DNA from: an uncultured Oscillospiraceae bacterium
Lineage (GTDB): Bacteria > Bacillota > Clostridia > Oscillospirales > Oscillospiraceae
Length of the DNA: 7,899 nucleotides
Reading direction: 5' to 3'
NCBI GenBank assembly: GCA_934546725.1
Contig: CAKTED010000058.1
Location: 1 to 7,899, forward strand
Below the pieces are notes generated by a model that did not search any database, was not told the origin of the DNA, and saw only the letters and a program-made list of their open reading frames with translations. Shown here in pieces: positions 1 through 6,390 of the stretch (position 1 is the first letter of the stretch; each line of letters opens with the position of its first letter). The position numbers and the translations under genes were made by a program.

Positions 1-34
1 CAAGGGCAGGAATTATTTTCCCGCCCTTGCTTTT
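1..34 (+). terminator. Rho-independent terminator of an upstream gene outside the window
   Basis: The arms CAAGGGC (1-7) and GCCCTTG (23-29) pair. After an A/C mismatch the stem continues with GGAA/TTCC around a TTATT loop. CTTTT (30-34) follows directly. The U-run on the plus strand implies it ends a plus-strand transcript whose gene lies left of base 1. No coding sequence is seen here. Confidence 0.7.
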
Positions 35-60
35 ACAAAACATTCTCAATAGAAATGATA

Positions 61-101
61 AATCCGAACACATTCCCTATTTGGAGAATGTAGTTCGGAT
101 T
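61..101 (-). terminator. Terminator-like hairpin downstream of tRNA-Pro
   Basis: AATCCGAAC (61-69) pairs with GTTCGGATT (93-101). The stem continues, past a one-base bulge at 92, with ACATTC (70-75) against GAATGT (86-91), giving about 15 base pairs. It begins ten bases beyond the CCA end of the minus-strand tRNA. On the minus strand it is followed by a U-rich but interrupted tract (TATCATTTCTATT). This fits termination or 3'-end definition of the tRNA transcript, although the U-run is imperfect. Confidence 0.6.
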
Positions 102-110
102 ATCATTATT

Positions 111-187
111 TGGTCCGAGTGACTGGAGTCGAACCAGCGGCCTCTTGAACCCCATTCAAGCGCGATACCAAACTTCGCCACACCCGG
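111..187 (-). tRNA. tRNA-Pro (anticodon GGG), CCA encoded
   Basis: Read on the minus strand, a full cloverleaf forms. The acceptor stem is CCGGGTG/CACTCGG with one G-U pair. The D stem is GCGA/TCGC around a loop containing TTGGTA. The anticodon stem is CTTGA/TCAAG around the seven-base loop ATGGGGT, giving anticodon GGG with G at position 37, as usual for proline tRNAs. The variable loop is short, and the T arm is GCTGG-TTCGACT-CCAGT. The discriminator A is followed by an encoded CCA (111-113). It would read CCC and CCU proline codons. The gene stands alone, divergent from the downstream operon. Confidence 0.96.
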
Positions 188-207
188 TTATTGAACTCAG
201 CTTTGTT

Positions 208-236
208 AATATAGCACGGTTTGCGTCAAAAAGCAA
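208..236 (-). promoter_or_regulatory. Promoter of tRNA-Pro
   Basis: On the minus strand a TTGCTT -35 (231-236) and a TATATT -10 (208-213) are separated by exactly 17 bases. Transcription would start near 201, about 14 bases before the mature tRNA 5' end. Two nearer-consensus -35 hexamers, TTGACG and TTGACT, lie in the same region, but their spacing to this -10 is wrong (10 and 24 bases). Confidence 0.6.
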
Positions 237-244
237 GAGTCAAA

Positions 245-269
245 TGCAAATTTTTTATTTTTTATTTTT
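245..269 (-). promoter_or_regulatory. A/T tract, probable UP element of the tRNA promoter
   Basis: On the minus strand this is a run of A-tracts (AAAAATAAAAAATAAAAAATTT) upstream of the proposed -35, roughly where the RNA polymerase alpha subunit C-terminal domain contacts UP elements. Strong stable-RNA promoters often carry such tracts. The role is inferred from composition and position only. Confidence 0.45.
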
Positions 270-285
270 CTGCGCCAATTATATG

Positions 286-306
286 CCGGTATGATGCTCA
301 TATCGG
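286..306. promoter_or_regulatory. Palindrome next to the operon -35, candidate operator
   Basis: CCGGTATGA (286-294), spacer TGC, then TCATATCGG (298-306): nine-base arms that pair except for one G/T position. The right arm abuts the TTGACA -35 at 307. A dimeric regulator bound here would sit in the class II activator position or could occlude RNA polymerase. No regulator gene is in the window, so its identity is unknown. Confidence 0.4.
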
Positions 307-336
307 TTGACAAACATCTTCGGCAATTGGTATTAT
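307..336 (+). promoter_or_regulatory. Sigma-A type promoter of the Dlt-like operon
   Basis: A perfect TTGACA -35 (307-312) and TATTAT -10 (331-336) are separated by 18 bases, with TGG immediately before the -10 (extended -10 TGn). An overlapping TATAAT at 334-339 would give a poorer spacing of 21. The start of transcription would be near 343, leaving a leader of about 65 bases. This is the only good plus-strand promoter I see ahead of the operon. Confidence 0.75.
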
Positions 337-408
337 AATAAATCAGGTGTGCTTTCATTCTGCCGCCTCGCAGAAAACACTTTTTAACGTATCAGGGAGA
401 AATCATGC

Positions 409-3405
409 ATGGCTGATATTCATATATATGGACGGAAAAGCTCCGTCTGCCTTTTCCTTGCGGCGCTGATGCTTTTTTTATGCGCATGCAGCGGAAGCAA
501 TGTCAAAACCGGCTCAGATGCCATCGTTAGCGGCGAAAACTCGCTTTCCGCTGCCGTTATATACGATTCCTCCCGCTCTGACGGCTCGTGGGAGGATACT
601 CTCGCTTATCTCGGCCAGCCGCTCGTGCTCGCCGTCACCGCAGAGGGCGTGGACGTGTCCGGCGGCTGTGATATTTCAAGCTACGACCTTGTATATCTTG
701 ACTCCTCGCTCTCTCTTTCTGCGCACGCAGGCGACGTCAAGACTCAGGTGACCTCGCTTGTCTCCGCAGGCGGCACGGCAGTTCTCGCAAACGAGCTGTA
801 CTCTCTCTTCGACGCGGACTTCATCGGCGCTTACGGCTTTGAGAAGCTCAATGAGTTTCCGTATGGCATGACGGCGATAGACGCGGGGGAGGATCTCAGC
901 CATATTCAGGAAATCATCAGTGATTTTTCCTTTCTCTATCAAAATTATCCGGAATTTTCATCCGACCTTTCCTCACGCGATTATGGCTACATGGCAGCCT
1001 GCTCCACGGCGCAGCCCATCATCGGCTACGGCGCGTATGCCCTTTACAGCGCGAATGATTACGGCGACGGCTGCGTCATTTTTACAAACCCGCTGCTGCC
1101 GAACGCCTTTTCCATCTCGGGCTTTTCCATGACGGCGCGCTCGGATGAGCAGGCCGCCTTTGCCAGCACAACGGCAAGCTGTAATCAGCTGCTCATAAAC
1201 GCCTTTGCCGAATATGCCTTCATGAGGCGCTATGGCTACTCTCTTTCCCGCACCTTTGGCTGCTTTGGCGGCAGCAGCATGGCCTGGGAGCTGCATTATG
1301 AGGAAATAAGCGCGTTTGAGAACGGCTCGGCCATAATTTTCGGCGAGCTCTGCCGGGAATATGACCAGATACCGTCGTTTACGCTCATACGCAGCACATA
1401 TAAATGGTTCCTGCGGCAGGAGAGCGTGAGCTATCTTCTCAACCGTTCCTCCGGCGGACACGAATACGAGATGGACTATAACGAGAGCGCATATTCCTCC
1501 GGCATGCACGTTGCCGAGGATGCCGACGGCGGAAGCCGCTGGCTCGCTCTGTCCGCGATAGATAGCGGCGGAAGCTACTTCGCCGATCATCCGGAATATG
1601 ACTACCGCGCCGCGCCCGCCATATATGACCTTGACGGCGACGGTATCGTGGACATCGTCTGCGGCGGTATGGACGGCTCCCTGCAATTTTTCAGGGGCAA
1701 GGACTATTCCGACAGGCTTCACACCGATGCCCGCGCGGCTCTCAGTCTCGCGGACGGTTCGCCGCTCTCAGTTCCGTCGGGCTACTCCTCCCCCGTTATC
1801 CGCGATCTCGACGGCGACGGCATTGCGGACATCATATCCGGCTCGGCTGACGGCGGCGTATACCTCTTTCGCGGTCTCGGCGGGCTGAGCTTTGCTCCGG
1901 CGGAGCTTATCTGCCGCGTTGACGGCGGCGTTCAGGTCCTCCCCGCCTTTGGAGATGCGGACGGCGACGGCGCTGAGGAGCTCATTATCGGCACGGGCGA
2001 CGGGCGCATCCTCACCGCCGCGCTCAACGGCGGCGAGCCCGCCGACATAAGCGCGAACGTCGAAAACCTTTCGGAGCTCGGCTCATGGCTCAGCCCGACC
2101 GTATACGACTATAACGGCGACGGCATCGCCGATCTCGTCATCGGCTGCTTTGACGGCTATATTGCTCTGCGCCTCGGCGACGGCAGCGGCGGCTTTACCG
2201 AGGGCGGATATATCTCCTGCTCCGAGAAAAACTATAAGGGCAACAATAACCTCAAGTTCGGCAACTACTGCTCTCCGCGTTTTTACGATCTTGACGGCGA
2301 CGGCGCGGATGATCTCATCTGCGGCAGCCTTGAATACGGCATGGCCGTTCCGATAGACTCCGAATATTTTCCGTACTCAGAGGAGCTTGCAGAGCAGCTC
2401 GGGTACATGCAGGACAATCATTTTTACTGCGGCGCGCATTTTTACACGAACGCGTATGCCTCGCCCGGACGCGAGGACTTTGAGCTGAAGGCTCAGCTGG
2501 CGTCGCGCGATTTTTACGGGCTTGATTCCTCGCTCATCGGCGCAAATCAGCACACCTGGTATACCTCCACCGGCAGCAGCGCGCAGTCCTTCATAAGCCA
2601 GTGGAAAAACGGGATACACTGGAACTCGGGCTTCATAAGTGCCAACGCTGCAAGCATTTACCCGCATCAGAACGCTCAGAACGTCATAGCCCTGCCGTTT
2701 TTTCTTGAATACAACGGCAGCGAGAGCATCCTCATCCAGAATAATTCCACCGTGCTCTATACATCGGACGATTTCACCTCGCTCTCTGCCAGGTACGGCA
2801 TGCCCGTGTGCATGTATTACCACTGCGACTTTGCCTACAGGTCCGAAGAAACGGCGCGCGGCTTTATCGAAAGCGCCGAGCGCTTCCGCCGCGAAAGCGG
2901 GTACAGCTTCGTCGGCGAGGATCAGCTCATGAAGGCAGGCGCGGCGGCGTATAATCTCACCGTCAGCGCCTCCGGCTCCGGCTCCGTGCTTACGCTCACG
3001 CCGGGTGAAAGAAGCCGCGGCGGCGCGCTTTATGACGAGGCCTTTCAAAAGGTCTGCGGCCTGCGGCTGCGCGTTTCGGAGCACTTTGACCCTTCGAGCA
3101 TTCGCGTTTCGTCGAGCGTCGTCCGCCGCGACGGAAGAACGATATACCTTTCGCTTGACGGCGGAGCGACCGTTGACTTTTCCTCCGCCCCGGCCGACAG
3201 CCGCATTCTCAGCGTAAATACTCCGGCCGAAATAAGCCTGACGGATGGCGGCGCAAGCCTCGCCTTCTCCGAGCCCGGCATGATGGAGCTCATCGTTTCC
3301 GGCTCTGCCGAGGCCGTTTCCGACGGCTGGAGCCGCGAGGAGTTTGACGGAAAAACGCGCTTTGTAAAATTCGGCGAAGCCGAAACGCTTGAAATAAAAT
3401 ACTGA
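409..3405 (+). CDS. Large surface lipoprotein with FG-GAP/VCBS calcium-loop propeller and possible deacetylase-like C-terminal region
   Basis: First gene of the operon. A lipoprotein signal peptide is clear: RK at 9-10, a hydrophobic core, and lipobox L-C-A-C with the lipidated cysteine at 27, so the protein should be anchored outside the membrane. Residues about 48-160 contain alternating strand/helix segments (YDLVYLD near 92, AGGTAVL near 120) that recall a glutamine-amidotransferase-like fold, without a visible catalytic triad. Five loops of the form DxDGDGxxD (D-Y-N in the fourth) start at residues 407, 466, 516, 567 and 627, which is typical of FG-GAP/VCBS beta-propeller blades binding calcium. 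Near 798-850, MPVCMYYH and the following helical stretch vaguely resemble the end of PelA-type polysaccharide deacetylase domains. The last 130 residues look beta-rich. AGGGAGA (394-400) supports the ATG at 409. The lipoprotein and propeller calls are firm. The enzymatic role is unknown, possibly polymer binding or modification. Confidence 0.85.
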   Translation: MADIHIYGRKSSVCLFLAALMLFLCACSGSNVKTGSDAIVSGENSLSAAVIYDSSRSDGSWEDTLAYLGQPLVLAVTAEGVDVSGGCDISSYDLVYLDSSLSLSAHAGDVKTQVTSLVSAGGTAVLANELYSLFDADFIGAYGFEKLNEFPYGMTAIDAGEDLSHIQEIISDFSFLYQNYPEFSSDLSSRDYGYMAACSTAQPIIGYGAYALYSANDYGDGCVIFTNPLLPNAFSISGFSMTARSDEQAAFASTTASCNQLLINAFAEYAFMRRYGYSLSRTFGCFGGSSMAWELHYEEISAFENGSAIIFGELCREYDQIPSFTLIRSTYKWFLRQESVSYLLNRSSGGHEYEMDYNESAYSSGMHVAEDADGGSRWLALSAIDSGGSYFADHPEYDYRAAPAIYDLDGDGIVDIVCGGMDGSLQFFRGKDYSDRLHTDARAALSLADGSPLSVPSGYSSPVIRDLDGDGIADIISGSADGGVYLFRGLGGLSFAPAELICRVDGGVQVLPAFGDADGDGAEELIIGTGDGRILTAALNGGEPADISANVENLSELGSWLSPTVYDYNGDGIADLVIGCFDGYIALRLGDGSGGFTEGGYISCSEKNYKGNNNLKFGNYCSPRFYDLDGDGADDLICGSLEYGMAVPIDSEYFPYSEELAEQLGYMQDNHFYCGAHFYTNAYASPGREDFELKAQLASRDFYGLDSSLIGANQHTWYTSTGSSAQSFISQWKNGIHWNSGFISANAASIYPHQNAQNVIALPFFLEYNGSESILIQNNSTVLYTSDDFTSLSARYGMPVCMYYHCDFAYRSEETARGFIESAERFRRESGYSFVGEDQLMKAGAAAYNLTVSASGSGSVLTLTPGERSRGGALYDEAFQKVCGLRLRVSEHFDPSSIRVSSSVVRRDGRTIYLSLDGGATVDFSSAPADSRILSVNTPAEISLTDGGASLAFSEPGMMELIVSGSAEAVSDGWSREEFDGKTRFVKFGEAETLEIKY

Positions 3406-3428
3406 TTGAAAAGAGGATACAGAGCAAT

Positions 3429-4949
3429 ATGAACTCAGCAGTATGCCTTCTTGATATCGCCGCAGAAGGGTGCGGCGGCAAAACGGCCGTTCGGGACGAA
3501 TGGCGCAGCGTGACCTATAATGAGCTGCGCAATATCTCCCGCTCCATCGGCACGGCGCTTCTCCGCGCGGGCTCGCGGCGCAGGCCGGTCATAGTTTACC
3601 TGCCAAAGAGCATTTCCGCGCTCAGCTGCTTCATGGGCGCGATGTACGCGGGCTGCCCCTACGTCCCCGTAGACGCAAAAATACCAATGGCACGGCTTCA
3701 GAAGATAATCGAAAACCTCGCCCCCGGCCATATCATAACAAGTCCCGAGCTTGCGGCAAACCTTTCCGCCTGCTCCCTCGGCCGCGCCGCTGTGTGCCTG
3801 TATGATGAGCTCTGCGCCGCAGAGCCGGATGACACGCTCATTGACGCTTCTCTTGCCGCCGTTGCGGACATTGACCCCATCTACATCATGTACACCTCCG
3901 GCTCCACCGGTACGCCCAAGGGCGTGACGATACCGCATCGCGGCATCATAGACTACTCCGAGTGGGTCGTTTCCACCTTCGGCTACGGCGAGGAGACCGT
4001 AATGGCCTCGCAGGCTCCGTTCTATTTCGATAACTCCACCTTTGATATTTACGGCACTCTGCGCTGCATGGGCACGCTCGTCCTCATTCCGGACGCGCTG
4101 CTGCACTTCCCGCTCAAGCTGCCGGAGTTTCTTGCGGATAACGGGATAACCTCCATCTTCTGGGTGCCGACTGTCATGATAAACGTGGCAAACTCCGGCG
4201 CGCTCGGCTCCTGCTCGCTTCCGAAGCTGCGCGTTGTCGCCTTTGCCGGCGAGGTAATGCCAAACCTTCAGCTGAACGTATGGCGGCGCGCGCTGCCTGA
4301 CTGCGTTTACGCCAATCTTTACGGCCCGACGGAGATAACGGACGTCTGCTGCTATTACATCGTTGACCGCCCGTTTGCCGATCACGAAACGCTGCCGATA
4401 GGCCGCGCCTGCCGCAACATGCGTCTGCTCATTCTGAACGAAAACAACGAGCAGGCTGCCGCAGGCGAGCAGGGCGAGCTCTGCATTCTCGGCTCCGGTC
4501 TGGCTCTCGGCTACTGGAACAGCCCCGAGATAACGGAAAAGGTCTTCGTACAGAATCCGCTCAACGGCGAGTATCACGAGCGGCTCTACCGCAGCGGCGA
4601 CCTTGCATATGTAAACGAAGAGGGGCTCATAATCTTTCTTGGCCGCAAGGACGGTCAGGTCAAGGTGAAGGGCAACCGCATTGAGCTTGGCGAGGTGGAG
4701 GCCGCCGCGCGCTGCGTTCCCGGCGTGGAAAACGCCTGCGCGCTCTTTGACGGCGAAGCCCAGGCCATTGTTCTTTTCGTGGAGGCAGAGGAAACGCTCC
4801 CCTTCCGCCGCTTTAATCTGGAGCTGAAAAAATATATCCCCGCATATATGCTGCCCGGCAGGATGCACGTCATGCCGAAGCTGCCCTATACCGCAAACGG
4901 AAAAATTGACCGCGTCACTCTTCGCGGTAAAATGAAAGATGAGGCTTGA
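3429..4949 (+). CDS. dltA: DltA-like amino acid adenylation enzyme (carrier-protein ligase)
   Basis: Member of the ANL adenylating superfamily, 506 residues, matching stand-alone DltA in size. It would activate an amino acid with ATP and load it onto the phosphopantetheine of the carrier protein encoded next. Core motifs in order: YTSGSTGTPKG (155-165), FDNSTFD with Asp201 for the substrate amino group, FAGE (272-275), YGPTE (298-302), YRSGDL (387-392), GRKDGQVKVKGNRIELGEVE (405-424) and ANGKIDR with the catalytic Lys492. No condensation or carrier domain is fused. Canonical DltA has a Cys in the FCGE loop, and here it is Ala273. Asp305 lies where I expect a Val, so D-alanine specificity is not assured. 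AGAGGA (3412-3417) precedes the ATG. The gene lies 23 bases after the lipoprotein gene and 6 before the carrier gene, indicating co-transcription. Fold and reaction are certain, substrate is inferred. Confidence 0.9.
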   Translation: MNSAVCLLDIAAEGCGGKTAVRDEWRSVTYNELRNISRSIGTALLRAGSRRRPVIVYLPKSISALSCFMGAMYAGCPYVPVDAKIPMARLQKIIENLAPGHIITSPELAANLSACSLGRAAVCLYDELCAAEPDDTLIDASLAAVADIDPIYIMYTSGSTGTPKGVTIPHRGIIDYSEWVVSTFGYGEETVMASQAPFYFDNSTFDIYGTLRCMGTLVLIPDALLHFPLKLPEFLADNGITSIFWVPTVMINVANSGALGSCSLPKLRVVAFAGEVMPNLQLNVWRRALPDCVYANLYGPTEITDVCCYYIVDRPFADHETLPIGRACRNMRLLILNENNEQAAAGEQGELCILGSGLALGYWNSPEITEKVFVQNPLNGEYHERLYRSGDLAYVNEEGLIIFLGRKDGQVKVKGNRIELGEVEAAARCVPGVENACALFDGEAQAIVLFVEAEETLPFRRFNLELKKYIPAYMLPGRMHVMPKLPYTANGKIDRVTLRGKMKDEA

Positions 4950-4955
4950 TCCAAA

Positions 4956-5207
4956 ATGAAACTTGAGGACATCATTTCCAAACTTGAAAGCTATATCAGC
5001 GAGCATTTCGACATCGGCGACGACCCGGACTATAACGCCGAGGTGGATCTTTTTGAGTACGGCTTTCTCGACTCCATGGGCGCGATGGAGGTCATAACCT
5101 TTATCGAGGAGGAGTTCGGCATTGAGATAACGCAGAAGGACATCGTCCTTTACCCGATGAATACCATAACCGAGATAGCGGACGTCGTTGCCGATAAGCT
5201 CGGCTGA
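4956..5207 (+). CDS. dltC: DltC-like acyl/aminoacyl carrier protein
   Basis: An acidic 83-residue protein of the phosphopantetheine carrier family. The attachment motif GFLDSMGAMEV carries Ser40, and LDSMG is the form usual in DltC. The downstream FIEEEFGIEI is the standard helix II/III region. A holo-synthase, not in this window, would add the cofactor. The adenylation enzyme then loads the amino acid as a thioester, and the MBOAT protein takes it at the cytoplasmic face of the membrane. It starts 6 bases after the dltA stop with GAGG (4941-4944) inside the end of dltA, so translational coupling is likely. The alternative reading as a generic acyl carrier protein is disfavoured by the A-C-B gene order. 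Confidence 0.92.
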   Translation: MKLEDIISKLESYISEHFDIGDDPDYNAEVDLFEYGFLDSMGAMEVITFIEEEFGIEITQKDIVLYPMNTITEIADVVADKLG

Positions 5208-5213
5208 ACCGGC

Positions 5214-5217
5214 GGAG
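5214..5217 (+). promoter_or_regulatory. Ribosome binding site deciding the MBOAT start
   Basis: GGAG lies 12 bases before ATG 5230. A longer reading from TTG 5188 is open but would overlap dltC, has no clear site of its own, and adds 14 residues unlike a membrane-protein N-terminus. I therefore choose 5230, although the spacing is somewhat long. Confidence 0.5.
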
Positions 5218-5229
5218 CTTTTTTCGAAA

Positions 5230-6378
5230 ATGTGGTTTTTACAAATTGACATACTCCTGCGCATGCTTGCGGGAACGGTCGTACTGGCCGTTGCCTCAGG
5301 CATTGCCTCGCGCTTCGGGCGGCAGTCCGCCGTGCCGAAGTGGATACTGCTCTTTGACATTCTTATCCTTTTTTATGTTTCAAAGCGGCTGCTGGTATTT
5401 TACGCGGGCTATACGCTCGTAACGTTCGGCATTGCGCGCTTTATCCGGCTGGTAAAGCGCGGGCGCAAGCCGGTATTCGTGCTCTGCTGCCTTGCCTGCG
5501 CTGTTCCGCTGCTTTATACGCGCTCCACGGCTTACATGAGCTTCCTGCCAAAGGGGCTTACCATGGTCGGCATTGCGTACAACATGCTCAAGGCGATAGA
5601 CGCCGTATACTTCAGCTATTATACCGATCGCAAAATACCTCTCATCACATACGCAAACTTCATGCTCTTCATCCCCGCTTTCACGGCCGGCCCCATATTC
5701 CGCTACCGCGACTTTGAAAAGAGCATGGCACGGCCAGAGCCGATAAGCTCCGCGCTTATCGAGCGCTGCGTAAAGCGCCTTATCCGAGGCATGTTCAAAA
5801 AGGCCGTGGCGGCCACCGTCGCCGCGCAGGTGTTCGATTTTCTGCTCTCCGGCGCGCAGCACTGGTACATAAGTCTGGCGCTCATGGCTCTGAGCTACCT
5901 TATCCTTTACCTCGACATGGCCGGATACGCAGACATGGCCATAGCGCTCGGCGGCTTCATGGGCATAAAGGTCCCGGAAAACTTCAAGCACCCTCTCAAG
6001 GCCGCGTCCTTCACACAGTTCTGGCGCAACTGGCACGTTTCTCTCAGCGACTGGATCCGCGAACACATCTTCGTTGTTCTGAACGGCAGAAAGCTGCGCC
6101 GCTGGCAGGCCGCGCTCATAGGCTTCGGCACGATGATGTTCATGAGCATGTGGCACGGCTTCTCCGCGCTGCTTGTGGCGGACGGCCTCTTCACCGGCTC
6201 GCTGCTCGCCATCGAAAACCTCTGCGGCATAACGACCGTCGACCGCCGCAAAACGTCGCGCGCGTATTACGTTTTCCGCTGCATACTGACGAACGTCATC
6301 TTTGCGTTCAACACGATGTTTTACACCATGAGCGCCGCGCAGCTTCTCTGGGCCATACGCGGCTTCATAACGCTTTAA
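5230..6378 (+). CDS. dltB: DltB-like MBOAT membrane acyltransferase
   Basis: A 382-residue polytopic membrane protein of the MBOAT family, close in size to DltB. It would accept the aminoacyl group from the carrier protein and pass it to the outside. Family landmarks are FIPAFTAGPIFRYRDF, DMAGYADMAIALGGFMG, VPENFKHPL, FWRNWHVSLSDWIREHIF with His269, and MFMSMWHG with His309, a histidine conserved in MBOAT enzymes. Several hydrophobic segments run from the N-terminus (LLRMLAGTVVLAV) to the C-terminus. The gene starts 22 bases after the carrier gene. Adenylation and carrier neighbours favour DltB over the AlgI-type polysaccharide O-acetylases, which share the fold but do not need a dedicated carrier protein. 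The donor amino acid and acceptor polymer are inferred only. Confidence 0.9.
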   Translation: MWFLQIDILLRMLAGTVVLAVASGIASRFGRQSAVPKWILLFDILILFYVSKRLLVFYAGYTLVTFGIARFIRLVKRGRKPVFVLCCLACAVPLLYTRSTAYMSFLPKGLTMVGIAYNMLKAIDAVYFSYYTDRKIPLITYANFMLFIPAFTAGPIFRYRDFEKSMARPEPISSALIERCVKRLIRGMFKKAVAATVAAQVFDFLLSGAQHWYISLALMALSYLILYLDMAGYADMAIALGGFMGIKVPENFKHPLKAASFTQFWRNWHVSLSDWIREHIFVVLNGRKLRRWQAALIGFGTMMFMSMWHGFSALLVADGLFTGSLLAIENLCGITTVDRRKTSRAYYVFRCILTNVIFAFNTMFYTMSAAQLLWAIRGFITL

Positions 6379-6383
6379 GGAGG
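6376..6383 (+). promoter_or_regulatory. Strong ribosome binding site of the SGNH gene
   Basis: TAAGGAGG matches the anti-Shine-Dalgarno sequence almost completely and lies 7 bases before ATG 6391. Its first bases are the stop codon of the MBOAT gene, so the two genes are tightly coupled. Confidence 0.85.
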
Positions 6384-6390
6384 CGGAGAG

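Noticed and set aside
405..416. ATG at 405 giving a three-codon frame (M-H-G-stop) overlapping the lipoprotein start
   Set aside because: Too short to support as a gene. The ribosome binding site spacing fits ATG 409. A leader-peptide role cannot be excluded but has no evidence.
1627..2304. Five near-identical DNA repeats of the type GAYCTYGACGGCGACGGC
   Set aside because: They are the codons of the calcium-binding loops in the propeller, spaced 50-60 codons apart. They are protein repeats, not a DNA repeat array or CRISPR.
5188..5229. TTG start at 5188 extending the MBOAT protein by 14 residues
   Set aside because: It overlaps the end of dltC, lacks its own ribosome binding site, and the added residues do not resemble a DltB N-terminus. 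ATG 5230 with GGAG upstream is better.
3435..5360. Long minus-strand open frame of 641 codons opposite dltA, dltC and the MBOAT start
   Set aside because: It is a shadow of GC-rich codon use in the real plus-strand genes. It matches no family I recognise and runs across three well-supported genes.
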